DNA of 64,000 nucleotides. Origin: Chlamydiales bacterium. Lineage in GTDB: Bacteria > Chlamydiota > Chlamydiia > Chlamydiales > Criblamydiaceae. Both the position numbers and the translations under genes were made by a program. Location: contig JACKPN010000003.1 of the NCBI GenBank assembly GCA_024233575.1, forward strand, positions 124,001 to 188,000. The letters are read 5' to 3'. Positions within the stretch are counted from its first letter, which is position 1. Each line of letters starts with the position of its first letter. Under the pieces are notes generated by a model that had not been told where the DNA came from, did no database searches, and saw only the letters and a list, made by a program, of their open reading frames with translations. Below, one piece after another: positions 19,001 to 27,123 of this stretch.

Positions 19001-20014
19001 TTCCGTGCCTTTTTCGCGAATCATCAGCTTAAGGCTGAGAAGAGTGGCCACTGCTTGTTTTTCCGTTTTTAATGCTTTCATGACGGCATCGCGCTTTGCT
19101 TCGCGGCGTGATGCGGCGACGTTGGCTTCTTCGTAGGCGCTTTTTAGGGTGTCGGGACCTGTTTTGTGGCACTGTACGCACTTAGCTTCCATTAGGGCGC
19201 CGACGTAGATTGGGGTGGTTTGGAACAGGAGGCTGTGACCGGGCTTATGGTTGAATACTTTAGCAAATTTAGGGTCGTTTTCTGGATCGCTTTCGATGAA
19301 GATCGGTGTTTCGCCGTGTGTTTCCGTTTCATAATGACCGTCGAAAACTGGGCCGTGCGCCTTTTCCGTTGTCAAACCGCGACCGTTGCCGTTGTGGCAT
19401 GAGGTGCAGCCGTACTCTTCGATAGGGTGATATTCGAAGGGACGTGTCTCCCTGCCCATCAGCGGGTGCATTCTTAGCACTTTCGTGACATCGTAGGTAT
19501 GTCCGTCAACATGAGCGGTTTTAAGCGACTCGTACTCTTCGGCTTGATTTAAGCGCTTGCGTACTTCGCTGCTTCGCCCTTCATTTTCAAGTTCTTCATT
19601 AGTGGTTTTGTCGCGCAGGGAGGCTATCGCCTGGTCAAGCTTTGCCCATACATCATTTTCATTAGGAACTTTTACAGGAAAGCCATCGGCATCCAGCTCC
19701 ATATTCCCGTTAACATCATAGGCAATTTTTGTTGGCGAAAAGTGCTCGAACTTGAGAGCGACATGGCATGATGTGCAGCGGTCGATGCTTGCAGGGCCTT
19801 TGTCTTCTTGCTCCATGACAATTTGCTTGACGCCGGTCTTGAAGGGCGGCACGGGCTGTCCTGTGTAGGTGGAGCGGAACTCTTCCAGCGCAATGTAATC
19901 GTTCTGGTAGATCTTATACTCGGGAAAGAGCTCCCGATATAGGAACACACCGAAAAGCGCTGTTGCGACGACGCCGGTGGCGATGAGAACATATTGGTAG
20001 GTATTACCGCGCAT
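15995..20014 (-). CDS. giant seven-haem c-type cytochrome (1339 aa), bc-to-cbb3 electron carrier
   Basis: A membrane-anchored protein (hydrophobic residues 9-25, no obvious cleavage site) with seven CxxCH haem-binding motifs starting at about residues 80, 203, 279, 487, 603, 813 and 1022. Motifs 4-5 and 6-7 sit in mono-haem cytochrome-c-like modules with candidate Met ligands (STMPNLRL, SIMPVFPF, TPMPPWGE, TAMQAWGD). The C-terminal ~230 residues are a charged, probably coiled-coil region without haem. The gene lies between cytochrome b and ccoN in one operon, so the protein most likely replaces cytochrome c1, soluble cytochrome c and the missing CcoP haem domains, wiring a bc complex directly to the oxidase on the periplasmic side. 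The fusion of so many modules is unusual. Function is inferred from motifs and context. Confidence 0.88.
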   Translation of the reverse strand: MRGNTYQYVLIATGVVATALFGVFLYRELFPEYKIYQNDYIALEEFRSTYTGQPVPPFKTGVKQIVMEQEDKGPASIDRCTSCHVALKFEHFSPTKIAYDVNGNMELDADGFPVKVPNENDVWAKLDQAIASLRDKTTNEELENEGRSSEVRKRLNQAEEYESLKTAHVDGHTYDVTKVLRMHPLMGRETRPFEYHPIEEYGCTSCHNGNGRGLTTEKAHGPVFDGHYETETHGETPIFIESDPENDPKFAKVFNHKPGHSLLFQTTPIYVGALMEAKCVQCHKTGPDTLKSAYEEANVAASRREAKRDAVMKALKTEKQAVATLLSLKLMIREKGTEKTLQDLEKQSQDYTKPPEELDALNAQISFVRKNSSGGDKTVLRKINGSLVNAIGSKELVAELQNQYRIAPTMETIQTFITNNSNATGSLFQKAAAANLERALIQHVRDAEQSLHSTVQDPNALNAIQSDIDKLTGTYQEGRNLYISQACYACHRIAGFARGGIGPELTREGLKYPWFIKESIVWPQADLKTSTMPNLRLDPQEQEALMTFLLGQTGHRKNESEAGHKIAIQEWEAGKKLPWEQQVPPAKLHDLDYSMTVFATQGCAACHRLKGFESNVGFAIEKGNKPSFDALYDQEQWFEKLFPEEVPGSTIVKTLENHQEEIDSRIVDDVRENALLERIEAEYPYAVESLYSNFRYAARAKNSEYQGEKLKQWKERVKRVMMMYVQQYGLGRLIGPRPNWAGVYRTDEWLIEHFKNPTSHVPRSIMPVFPFDESKFYALTYMLDVLGVRNRNAVQEIWTNNGFSPEKAYEIFCSQCHGEFMQGNGPVSEWIYPVPKNLQNADFMRNLTRERVIESITHGVKGTPMPPWGEAPVKPTDDGIPVISKEDIKLLTDWLFTMLPGGMVIRKAEDVPKWQYGPEDAIKELQLEGGELDAEHDFETPKEEKKQDKALAPELTALPTGDNIYVDLEPKVSNLNSNVTKYFDVVKPPVEGGADEYGYYIKKKYYTPQNLEEGKRYFELNCASCHGRDADGAGNRATAMVDAKPRMLTNIDWIKTRDDLRWLRSIKYGVPGTAMQAWGDQTSSKQRMQLVMYIRTLSEEAEERDALYGALYKAFNTAILAVDSARVAEAPQIVAIMDKLEKAKQSQAALQSQAKAGLASTDEAVQAYQKFLELNAQFNEAEVVDNTLNQLSETIVKERDLYEEIGLAMLAQKINGISLTPFLKMVKAEEGRFTFVDGVLTLKEDGKAEEERKKILDTIDKNIEALKQKRTHIQGRIASPERTEELKDLNISIGGLDKLKRKVVSNLEAAKRLRTKEQELYTRYQERKSGNHSNATNNL

Positions 20015-20031
20015 GATGATTTACTCCTACA

Positions 20032-21357
20032 TCAGTGCCTTGCAAAATTTTCTGTCCACGGCCAGATCCATCCCCAGTTCGCACCACGGAAGTAGACGCC
20101 GATGATAATTAATATTCCCTGCAACGTCATAAACGCTGTGTAGAAGAAAATAGCCAGATAACGACTGCGGTGGAACCAATACCCTGTGCCGTGAGGGTTG
20201 CGGTCGAGATAAGGGATCGCTGCCAAGCCGACGATGATCAGGCCGGGAATGCCGACACCGCCCCAGAAGGCATTATAGGCGACCATTTCTTGGAGGCCGA
20301 GGAAGTACCAGGGAGCTTTTGAAGGATTAGGCGGCGTGCTGGCGTTGGCCGGTTCTTCGAGCGGTGCATCGATGAATGATAGCGCAAGCACAAGAACCAG
20401 CGTGAGAAGGAAAGCGACTAGTTCAGCGCGCAGCAGATGGGGCCAGGTGAAAACGAAGTTATAAGGCCCTTTGTCGACGGTGGGGCAGGTGCCGCGTACT
20501 AATTCCATCAGACCATAGGTGCGTTTGACGCCCGGAGCGAAGGTCTCTTTTGTGTCGGAGCGCTGGACGACGCGAACGGGGTCAGGGCGAATTTTGTCGG
20601 GCGGCCGCGACAGGCCGCCGTCTTTGCGTATCCGCCAGAAATGGACGCCGATGAGGATGCCGGCAATGAGCGGTAGAAGCGCGACGTGAAGGACGTAAAA
20701 GCGGATGAGCGCATCCTGTCCTACCTCTGTTGACGCTAGCAGCATCACCTTGTTGACGTTATGCTCAAAACCAGGAAGATTAGGGACATACCCTGCGATG
20801 TTGGAGCCGACGGTCACCGCCCAGAAAGCAAGCTGATCCCAAGGGAGGAGGTATCCGGTAAATGATAATAGCAGCGTCAGAACCATCAAAATGACACCGA
20901 TCACCCAATTAAAGCGGCGATCACCCTTGTATGATCCTGTGTAAAAGACGCGGGACATGTGGAGGAAGACAAAAAGCACCATGAGATGCGCGCTCCAGCG
21001 GTGCATGTTGCGGAACATGCCTGCGAACGGCGTCGTATCCTGCCAGTCTTTCATGATATCGTACGCGCGGTCTTCGGCGGGAATGTAGTAGAACATCAGC
21101 ACGATTCCCGTATAAGTGAGAATCAAGAAAAGGCTGGTGGTGATTGCGCCAAGGCCGAGCGTGTAGAAAGGATCAAGAGAATGTTTATGGCATTTCACCG
21201 GGTGAAAGTGGAGGAAGAAGTTTTTGAAGACCACTTCAGAGCGGTCGACGTCATTATTGGGGTAGTTGTGCCGAAATATTGATCTCAGGATCAAGTGCGG
21301 CAGGTTGGCGATGTACTCCGGCCACGTTTCCCGTTTTTTTCCTTTAAACGTTGACAT
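20032..21357 (-). CDS. cytochrome b of a bc-type quinol oxidoreductase
   Basis: 441 residues carrying both the four-helix b6-like core and the subunit-IV-like C-terminal part in one chain. Paired haem-ligand histidines are seen in NMHRWSAHLMVLFVFLH and in LHVALLPLIAGILIGVH. The Qo-site motif that is PEWY in mitochondria reads APWY (KAPWYFLGLQE), a variant I recall from other bacterial bc complexes. The protein oxidises quinol in the inner membrane and passes electrons to the Rieske protein and low-potential haems. It starts at ATG 21357 behind GGAG and lies 29 bp after the Rieske gene, with the multihaem cytochrome immediately downstream. Confidence 0.93.
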   Translation of the reverse strand: MSTFKGKKRETWPEYIANLPHLILRSIFRHNYPNNDVDRSEVVFKNFFLHFHPVKCHKHSLDPFYTLGLGAITTSLFLILTYTGIVLMFYYIPAEDRAYDIMKDWQDTTPFAGMFRNMHRWSAHLMVLFVFLHMSRVFYTGSYKGDRRFNWVIGVILMVLTLLLSFTGYLLPWDQLAFWAVTVGSNIAGYVPNLPGFEHNVNKVMLLASTEVGQDALIRFYVLHVALLPLIAGILIGVHFWRIRKDGGLSRPPDKIRPDPVRVVQRSDTKETFAPGVKRTYGLMELVRGTCPTVDKGPYNFVFTWPHLLRAELVAFLLTLVLVLALSFIDAPLEEPANASTPPNPSKAPWYFLGLQEMVAYNAFWGGVGIPGLIIVGLAAIPYLDRNPHGTGYWFHRSRYLAIFFYTAFMTLQGILIIIGVYFRGANWGWIWPWTENFARH

Positions 21358-21386
21358 AGGTCATTTACTCCGAGTCGTTTCTATTA

Positions 21387-21902
21387 TTATGCGATTGCTG
21401 GCGCATACCATGCTTCGTTAGGGTCTAATGTTGTTTTTGCCTTGTCGACGAGCAGTTCGCCTGACGCTCCTTTAAATGTATGGAAGTAGACGAGAGGCAG
21501 TGGTGCGGGACCGCCGGTATTGCGGCCGTATCTGTCGTATGTCGATCCGTGGCAAGGACATGCGTAACCTGTGTCGACCATGTTGACGGTGCAGCCTAAG
21601 TGTGTGCAGACCGCCGTTTGTACGCGAACTTTACCACCCATGGTTTCGATGAACACTTTTTGCTTAGGATCGAATACCTTGCCGTCTTTGGAAAGGACTT
21701 CGTCCGGTCTGCCAATGGAGAACACGCTTGGGGGAACTTTCATGGCGTTGGGGTATAGATATCCGAGCAGCGACGCTCCGAACATCTGACCCAGGCCAAT
21801 CAGGCAAGCGCCGACGCCCATCAAGGCAAGGAAGGTGCGCCGTGAGATGTTAGGGTCGTTGCTGTCAGGGTCGACATTCAGTGAGTTGCGATGTTTTGGC
21901 AT
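21387..21902 (-). CDS. Rieske [2Fe-2S] iron-sulfur protein
   Basis: 171 residues. A Tat-like N-terminal anchor ([10 protein letters not shown], residues 20-29, followed by a hydrophobic helix) precedes the cluster-binding motifs CTHLGC (99-104) and CPCHG (115-119). The expected ligands are Cys99, His101, Cys115 and His118, with Cys104-Cys117 forming the usual disulfide. It transfers electrons from quinol at the Qo site to the cytochrome c moiety. The gene directly precedes cytochrome b, as in other bc operons, and follows the tiny ccoS-like gene with a 2-bp gap. Confidence 0.96.
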   Translation of the reverse strand: MPKHRNSLNVDPDSNDPNISRRTFLALMGVGACLIGLGQMFGASLLGYLYPNAMKVPPSVFSIGRPDEVLSKDGKVFDPKQKVFIETMGGKVRVQTAVCTHLGCTVNMVDTGYACPCHGSTYDRYGRNTGGPAPLPLVYFHTFKGASGELLVDKAKTTLDPNEAWYAPAIA

Positions 21903-21904
21903 AC

Positions 21905-22042
21905 TTACTTTTCCTTTTCGTCTCGAAACATTTGGTATTTTACATCTTCAAGGTCTTCAAACTGACCTTGTCTCAGGTAATAAATGTAGATCAATATTCC
22001 TGCGACGCCAGTCGCTACTGATCCGATAATATAAATCATCAT
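21905..22042 (-). CDS. ccoS: cbb3 oxidase maturation protein CcoS
   Basis: A 45-residue protein: one hydrophobic helix ([20 protein letters not shown]) followed by [20 protein letters not shown]. The short motif GQFxDLExxxxxxxxDE after a single helix is the hallmark of CcoS, needed for cofactor insertion into cbb3 oxidase. I start it at ATG 22042, six bases past the stop of the upstream gene. A longer frame beginning at 22138 would sit inside that gene and adds only an out-of-frame translation of its ferredoxin domain. Its presence inside the operon supports the cbb3 assignment of the distal genes. Confidence 0.8.
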   Translation of the reverse strand: MMIYIIGSVATGVAGILIYIYYLRQGQFEDLEDVKYQMFRDEKEK

Positions 22043-22047
22043 GGCGT

Positions 22048-23889
22048 CTACCCTATCCAGCGGAACGTGTAGTTCATCGCATCCATCGTTACTGCTTGCG
22101 TCGGGCATTTTTCTGCACAGAGCCCGCAACGGATACACAGGTCTTCATCTTTTAGCATGGCAGAACCCATCGCGTGCAGTTCGTCGTCGCTCATCTCATA
22201 GGAATCCACACCATAAAAGTTGTCGACAGCTGTGCGCATATTGCCTTCAGCACAGTCCATATTCACTTTATTGATGGGTATCAGCTTCAGGCAATTAGTT
22301 GGACAAACATCAACACAACCATTGCACTTAATACAAAGCTCTCCGTTAAATACAGGGCTGACATGACATTGAAGACAACGATTAGACTGTTCATGAGCCT
22401 CATCGACGGTGTAGTTGTTTTCTACCATATTCTCATTATGGATGCGCTGCTTAGGCGGCTGGTTTGTAGGCAGCTTCCACTTTGTGCGGAGATAGGTTTT
22501 GTCACGCATCGGCGAGACTTCAGTGAATTCCGCAGACATTTCGCGATAAGGCTGCGTGCCGCGGAGATCACTGTCGATCGCGCGCGCCGCCTCCTGGCCG
22601 TGGCGTATTGCAGTGATGAAAAGCGCGGGCCCAAAGCCGGCGTCACCGCCGCAGTAGACGCCAGGTACAGTTGTTCTTCCCGTCCCTTGTTCTGTCTTGA
22701 TGATGCCCCTGTCAATTTCTAGCAGGTCTTTTTTGCTCCACCCCCGGAGAAAGCTGGAATCCATTCCCTGACCGATAGCCAGAGCGATGCTGTCGCAAGG
22801 GATGATATATTCCGCATTCTCGATCGGTTCCGGCTTAAAACGCCCTTGGTAGTCGAAGAGTTTCGCGATTTCCTGTACGCGCAGACCGGTAATGTTACCT
22901 TTCTCATCACGAATCACTTCTTTGGGCATCAGTCTGTTATGGATCTTGATCCCTTCTTCGATGCCATCTTCGATCTCGAATTCATCGGCGGTTTGCTCGT
23001 CGCGGGTTTCCAAACAGACCATAGTGACGCTTTCAGCGTTGTTGCGTACGGAAGTGCGCGCGACGTCATAAGCGACGTTGCCACCGCCGATGACGATGAT
23101 ATGTTTCCCGATTTTCCATTTTTGCTCTGCGCATCGCACACGCAGGTACTCGATGCCGCGGATGATGTCGGGCTTGTCGGCTCCAGGAATCGGCAGATCT
23201 CGAGATTTCCAGAGGCCGATGCCAATGAAGATCGCATCGTATTTTTGATCGAGATCTTCCATTGTGATGTCGCGACCGATCTTAGTGTTGTAGAAAATCT
23301 TAGCGCCGAGGTGCTCGATGGCGGCAATTTCATTGATAGCGACCGTATTTTTCAGACGATAATTAGGAACGCCATAGGTGAGCATGCCTCCGGGCATGCG
23401 CATCATCTCGAACACGTCGACAGCATATCCTAGGCGCAGAAGGTCATGTGCAACGGTCATTGAAGCGACGCCTGCGCCGATGCAGGCAATTTTGAGGCCG
23501 TTCGGCTTTGGGGATGTCGTGCCGCGGGCATAGCTATAATCCAGCGACCGAATATGCGCCTCCTTGCTTAAGCCGAACCATTCGTCAAGAAAGCGTTTCT
23601 GCGCGCGTATGGTCAGCGTTTTGTCAACGCGGTCGCGCCTGCACGAAAGCTCGCAAGGAGCCCCGCAGATCATCCCGCAAATCGATGCAAAAGGATTGGG
23701 GCCGCGCGCAATTTTATAACCTTCAAGATAATCTCCGCGGTGCAATGCCATCATATAGCCGCGAGGATCCGTATTGACGGGACAGCCATCACGGCAGTCG
23801 ATTTGCCGCAGATAGTAATCCAAATCAGGGATGACTACGTCGTAAAGCTCTTTGTATGTGTCTATTATGTCGTCAGCGCTGCTAGACAC
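22048..23889 (-). CDS. GltD-like FAD/NAD(P) oxidoreductase with C-terminal ferredoxin domain
   Basis: 613 residues. Residues 25-90 hold the Cys-rich Fe-S module seen in the glutamate synthase small subunit and dihydropyrimidine dehydrogenase families (Cys32, 36, 71, 75, 79 and 83). FAD- and NAD(P)-binding Rossmann motifs follow (CIGAGVASM near 136-144 and VIGGGNVAYD near 265), and the GGDAGFG motif closes the FAD site. The last ~120 residues add two [4Fe-4S] ferredoxin motifs, CIKCNGCVDVCP and CIRCGLCAEKCP, plus an isolated CLQCH. No glutamate synthase large subunit is nearby. As first gene of the bc-cbb3 operon it probably passes electrons between NAD(P)H or a ferredoxin and the quinone pool, or serves complex maturation. 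This is inference from position. Chain length is complete. Confidence 0.85.
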   Translation of the reverse strand: MSSSADDIIDTYKELYDVVIPDLDYYLRQIDCRDGCPVNTDPRGYMMALHRGDYLEGYKIARGPNPFASICGMICGAPCELSCRRDRVDKTLTIRAQKRFLDEWFGLSKEAHIRSLDYSYARGTTSPKPNGLKIACIGAGVASMTVAHDLLRLGYAVDVFEMMRMPGGMLTYGVPNYRLKNTVAINEIAAIEHLGAKIFYNTKIGRDITMEDLDQKYDAIFIGIGLWKSRDLPIPGADKPDIIRGIEYLRVRCAEQKWKIGKHIIVIGGGNVAYDVARTSVRNNAESVTMVCLETRDEQTADEFEIEDGIEEGIKIHNRLMPKEVIRDEKGNITGLRVQEIAKLFDYQGRFKPEPIENAEYIIPCDSIALAIGQGMDSSFLRGWSKKDLLEIDRGIIKTEQGTGRTTVPGVYCGGDAGFGPALFITAIRHGQEAARAIDSDLRGTQPYREMSAEFTEVSPMRDKTYLRTKWKLPTNQPPKQRIHNENMVENNYTVDEAHEQSNRCLQCHVSPVFNGELCIKCNGCVDVCPTNCLKLIPINKVNMDCAEGNMRTAVDNFYGVDSYEMSDDELHAMGSAMLKDEDLCIRCGLCAEKCPTQAVTMDAMNYTFRWIG

Positions 23890-23971
23890 GCGGCCTCCCG
23901 AAAAAGCGAGATTCTTATTAATAGATTAAAGTAGAACCTTAACAGAGGAGGCGCTTTTTTAGAATGGAATT

Positions 23972-24742
23972 TTATTCCAACTTTTTCTTCCAATGCTCGC
24001 AAAGCAATTGATGCTCACGTTCATCAGCAGGCGTTATTCCAATAATCTCCTGCGACAACACTTTTATTTTCATGAGTAGCGTTTGAGCACACGACGGACT
24101 GCTCCAAATCCAAAGAGACCAAGTGGATTCTTTTTTTGTCGAAAAGCTGATAAAGAGGCGTGTCTCATAGGAGTTGACAACAGAAACTATCTTCCGCGCA
24201 AGGCTAAGAGCATCTTTTGCTGAAGATAAATCTTCACCGAAATAACCTTCATTTTTTTTAGGTAAGATCATTGTTTCAAGGCGGTCTGTTGTGGTAACGC
24301 CATCGTTGAAGATGATGGCGACAGAATGTTCGCCTTCGATGATTGAATTTGAAAAGCTGGCATTAGAACCTTGAGCTTCTCGATGAGAAACGGTAGTAGC
24401 GGCATTCGTATGACTAAAACGTTCACGGTATGTTTTGGCCAGACTGCCTCGTTCATAAGAAGTTAGATATGTTTCGTAGCCAAAGGTGTAATTCCAGACT
24501 GTTCTTAAAGCTTCAAAAGTTGTTGAAAGAGGGTAACGGACTGCTTTCCAGGAAAAACTGTCAGTGGGCTCGGTAATTTCTGTATAGATCTCTATTTGAT
24601 GGTCCTCTTTACACCAAACTTCCCGCAGCTTTACCGCTGTTTCAATAAGTTCTTGATCGGAGTCTTCCCCGGCTTCAAGAAAATTAACTCCGGGTGTTAT
24701 GGTAAACCCGAAATGATTAAAAGATGATTCCGAGACAGTCAT
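23972..24742 (-). CDS. hypothetical protein, 256 aa
   Basis: A complete frame with a fair ribosome binding site (CAAGGAAAAA) before ATG 24742. The protein begins MTVSESSFNHFGFTITPG, is of mixed polarity, and lacks a signal peptide and clear membrane helices. I do not recognise it. The last third (SYETRLFISFSTKKES) could form a beta-sheet core. It may be co-transcribed with a possible 22-codon frame just upstream. It sits between the respiratory operon, transcribed in the same direction, and a divergent HD-domain gene. Its composition looks native. Confidence 0.7.
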   Translation of the reverse strand: MTVSESSFNHFGFTITPGVNFLEAGEDSDQELIETAVKLREVWCKEDHQIEIYTEITEPTDSFSWKAVRYPLSTTFEALRTVWNYTFGYETYLTSYERGSLAKTYRERFSHTNAATTVSHREAQGSNASFSNSIIEGEHSVAIIFNDGVTTTDRLETMILPKKNEGYFGEDLSSAKDALSLARKIVSVVNSYETRLFISFSTKKESTWSLWIWSSPSCAQTLLMKIKVLSQEIIGITPADEREHQLLCEHWKKKLE

Positions 24743-24757
24743 TGTCGTTTTTCCTTG

Positions 24758-24826
24758 CTAAAGAACTGGAGTATTGGGATCAATCGGCGGACTGATCAGA
24801 TCATTGAGATTAGATGCATAAGCCAT
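24758..24826 (-). CDS. possible 22-aa peptide upstream of the hypothetical gene
   Basis: ATG 24826-24824 is preceded by GAGG at good spacing and opens a 22-codon frame (MAYASNLNDLISPPIDPNTP...) whose stop lies 16 bases before the next start. It may be a small protein or a leader peptide coupled to the downstream gene. The only evidence is the ribosome binding site and tidy spacing, so a chance frame is quite possible. Confidence 0.25.
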   Translation of the reverse strand: MAYASNLNDLISPPIDPNTPVL

Positions 24827-24873
24827 AAAATAATCCTCGTTTGAAAAATGAAACATTATAAAAGGAACCGTTA

Positions 24874-25464
24874 ATGAAGGAAATAGTAAATTTGCTCAAT
24901 GAAGCAGGGATGTTGGCGCGGATACCGCGATCGGGATTCGCCTTCCTAGGCAGTGGAAAGCAGTCCGTTGCAGAACATACCTATAGAATGACTATTGTTG
25001 CTTTTGCTTTGGCAAAGCTTAATAAGGAGCCTGTTGATATGCATCGCTTGACGATGATCTGCCTCTTCCATGATCTTGCTGAAGCGCGTACAGGCGATCT
25101 CAACTACGTCAACAAAAAATATGTGACGGCCAACGAAAGCGCTGTTCTTAAAGAGCTAAGGGAAGAATCGCCTTTTGGTTCGGAGATCTGCGCCTGGATC
25201 GATGAGTATAACGACAGGGCAACTACTGAAGCGAAGATCGCTCATGATGCAGACCAGATTGAACTGCTGCTTGTACTTAAAGAGCAGATGGATATCGGTA
25301 ACAGCCGCGCTCAAGGGTGGTTTGACAAGACGGTACAGCGTTTAACGACGCCGCAGGCGAAAGCTGTCGCCGAGACAATTCGCGCAACGCCTGGAGACGC
25401 GTGGTGGCTCAAAGATCTCGATCATCTTCACTGGGTAGATGGACGTTCGGGAATAAAGACTTAA
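24874..25464 (+). CDS. HD-domain hydrolase (YfbR/HDDC2-like 5'-nucleotidase family)
   Basis: 196 residues with the metal-binding HD signature: His in SVAEHTYR (about residue 35), the HD pair in CLFHDLAEARTGD (about 66-67), and the final Asp in AHDADQIE (about 131-136). This arrangement matches the YfbR/HDDC2 group, which dephosphorylates deoxynucleoside monophosphates. It starts at ATG 24874 behind AAAAGGAA. The 3' end overlaps the convergent hypothetical gene by 56 bp. The substrate is not determinable here; another HD-type phosphohydrolase is the main alternative. Confidence 0.85.
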   Translation: MKEIVNLLNEAGMLARIPRSGFAFLGSGKQSVAEHTYRMTIVAFALAKLNKEPVDMHRLTMICLFHDLAEARTGDLNYVNKKYVTANESAVLKELREESPFGSEICAWIDEYNDRATTEAKIAHDADQIELLLVLKEQMDIGNSRAQGWFDKTVQRLTTPQAKAVAETIRATPGDAWWLKDLDHLHWVDGRSGIKT

Positions 25465-25741
25465 TTTTTTCATGAGTGATATCAGCTAAAGCAGGGAGGG
25501 AATGCGGATTAGCATTTGCCAGATCCCCGTTAGCATCACGCTGAATTAGCTCGCGCTTGATTGCTTCCCATGTATTTTTATTATTAGCTTTGGTTTGTGC
25601 ATCGCTGCTTTCGATATCTCTGCTGAGATTCTTCCAAAGCTCGTATATCTCTGGGTTAGTCATTTTTTTTAAACACTCTTCATTTACCGATACATGAGTA
25701 TGTCTAAAAGAAGGTACTTCAGTATTTGAAATAGCTGTCAT
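25409..25741 (-). CDS. hypothetical protein, 110 aa
   Basis: It starts behind a very strong ribosome binding site (GGAGGAGAAAACT-ATG), which is the main reason to accept it. The product is hydrophilic, beginning MTAISNTEVPSFRHTH, with a predicted helical middle containing IYELWKNLSRDIESSD. There is no signal peptide or membrane helix and no recognised family. Its last 56 bp overlap the convergent HD-domain gene, so either the C-terminus was extended by loss of a stop or the overlap is native. Confidence 0.6.
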   Translation of the reverse strand: MTAISNTEVPSFRHTHVSVNEECLKKMTNPEIYELWKNLSRDIESSDAQTKANNKNTWEAIKRELIQRDANGDLANANPHSLPALADITHEKIKSLFPNVHLPSEDDRDL

Positions 25742-25827
25742 AGTTTTCTCCTCCAGCTGCCGGCTAGAAAAACCGTATCTGAAATAAAAAAAAAGAGCAT
25801 TACAATTTTTTGAAAAATATTAGCTCT

Positions 25828-26112
25828 CTAGAGAATGGAAAATTCTTGAAAGGGGTCGGCTGAAGGAAGCGTTTTGATTTCTACACGCTCTACTTTTGCG
25901 TTGCCGTCAGCTTCTTGAATCCTTTTAAGGAGCTGGTCTAGCTGCTCTTCCGTACCTTGAGCATAGAGCTCGACGGTGCCTTCAGGAAGATTTCGTACCG
26001 TGCCGACAATTCCCAATTTGTTTGCATGTTTTTCTGTCGTTGCTCGAAAGAACACACCTTGCACGCGTCCATGGAAGATGACATGAATCGTTTTGGTGGC
26101 GCTGTCGTTCAT
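25828..26112 (-). CDS. acyP: acylphosphatase
   Basis: 94 residues, the standard size. The catalytic signature GRVQGVFFRATT (residues 15-26) holds the phosphate-binding loop and active-site Arg, and Asn41 in GTVRNLPEGTVEL is the second catalytic residue. It hydrolyses carboxyl-phosphate bonds of acyl phosphates in the cytosol. It is a monocistronic-looking gene, with the next minus-strand gene (APH-like) starting upstream at 27110. No oddities were seen. Confidence 0.95.
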   Translation of the reverse strand: MNDSATKTIHVIFHGRVQGVFFRATTEKHANKLGIVGTVRNLPEGTVELYAQGTEEQLDQLLKRIQEADGNAKVERVEIKTLPSADPFQEFSIL

Positions 26113-26192
26113 CAGGCGCTCCTGTAAAATGGCTTTACATCAAAAATGGTTGAAGAATCGTTTTTTGGCAAAGAGAAATTTTCTACTATTGA

Positions 26193-27110
26193 CTATGGAA
26201 GAGAATTAACAGAAAAATTGAACGAATCAAGAAATTTACGATTGAATGCATATAAATTTTTGTTACTGCTGTTCCATGTGTTGCTTTGGACAGTATATCC
26301 AATCACTGCGAGAGCCCTTCCCAATTGGAGCAGGGGCATTATTAACTGGTAGTTTGGGATAGGGCGAACACTTGAGTATCCATCGAAGAAGGCTTTTTTA
26401 TATTTCTGGTCAGGAGCCCATTTGAAATGCTCTATCGAACAGAAATCCTGCTCCGCAAACCCCGAACGGGCGCTAGACCAATCAATAACCCCCTGCAATT
26501 TGCCTTGCCAAATGAGCATATTTCCCGGTCGGAAATCGCGGTGTACGATGCAGGGGCCGTCAACGCCTGCTAAAAGATTCCGGCAAGTATTAAGATATGC
26601 GCTACATTTTTCGATGAGGCGGTCTGGAAGATGCCCCCTACATTCATCCAATTCTTCTTGGAACTTATCATTGAAATAGGGATCTGGATATCGAGCTAGA
26701 GCCTTGGGTTCTGTTAAATCCCCGTATCCCTCTGTTCGATTGTTGTGAAGATGAGCTAATGCGACGCCAATTTCAAAAGACAGATCGCTTGACCAATCAC
26801 CATCTTCAAGAATTTTTCCTTTTACACATTCCATTAAAATAGCGCCAAAATGGCTGCTTGAAGGTTCAATGGTGTCAATAATATGAGGTACGGGAATGCA
26901 GTTTTTAAGCCGATGAAGAAAAAAGACTTCCCGAAAGTAATCATCAGCCCGAGGGCAAATCTTTAAGATGAATGGTATGTTGTCTGGCGTGACAACCTTA
27001 TATACCTCTGCGATGATGGCATCGGCGTGATCGATATGGTTGAATGTAGCTGCTTGGAGAGTAAATTGTTTTTTATAAACTTCTAAATTGACGTCCACGC
27101 CTGTGCTCAC
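26193..27110 (-). CDS. aminoglycoside phosphotransferase (APH)-fold small-molecule kinase
   Basis: 305 residues. The Brenner-type catalytic motif CIVHRDFRPGNMLIW (about residues 190-204) and the metal-binding GVIDWSSARSG (about 210-220) define the APH/choline-kinase fold. An N-terminal PFILKICP strand carries the likely ATP-binding Lys. Such enzymes phosphorylate aminoglycosides, choline, homoserine or other small alcohols; nothing here fixes the substrate. It is followed, 13 bp upstream on the same strand, by the tRNA dihydrouridine synthase gene, so they may be co-transcribed. I would not call it a resistance gene. Confidence 0.85.
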   Translation of the reverse strand: MSTGVDVNLEVYKKQFTLQAATFNHIDHADAIIAEVYKVVTPDNIPFILKICPRADDYFREVFFLHRLKNCIPVPHIIDTIEPSSSHFGAILMECVKGKILEDGDWSSDLSFEIGVALAHLHNNRTEGYGDLTEPKALARYPDPYFNDKFQEELDECRGHLPDRLIEKCSAYLNTCRNLLAGVDGPCIVHRDFRPGNMLIWQGKLQGVIDWSSARSGFAEQDFCSIEHFKWAPDQKYKKAFFDGYSSVRPIPNYQLIMPLLQLGRALAVIGYTVQSNTWNSSNKNLYAFNRKFLDSFNFSVNSLP

Positions 27111-27123
27111 ACCTTTTAACGTA

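Noticed and set aside
26193..27110. Aminoglycoside resistance gene
   Set aside because: Only the general APH/choline-kinase fold is supported; nothing indicates drug specificity or mobility.
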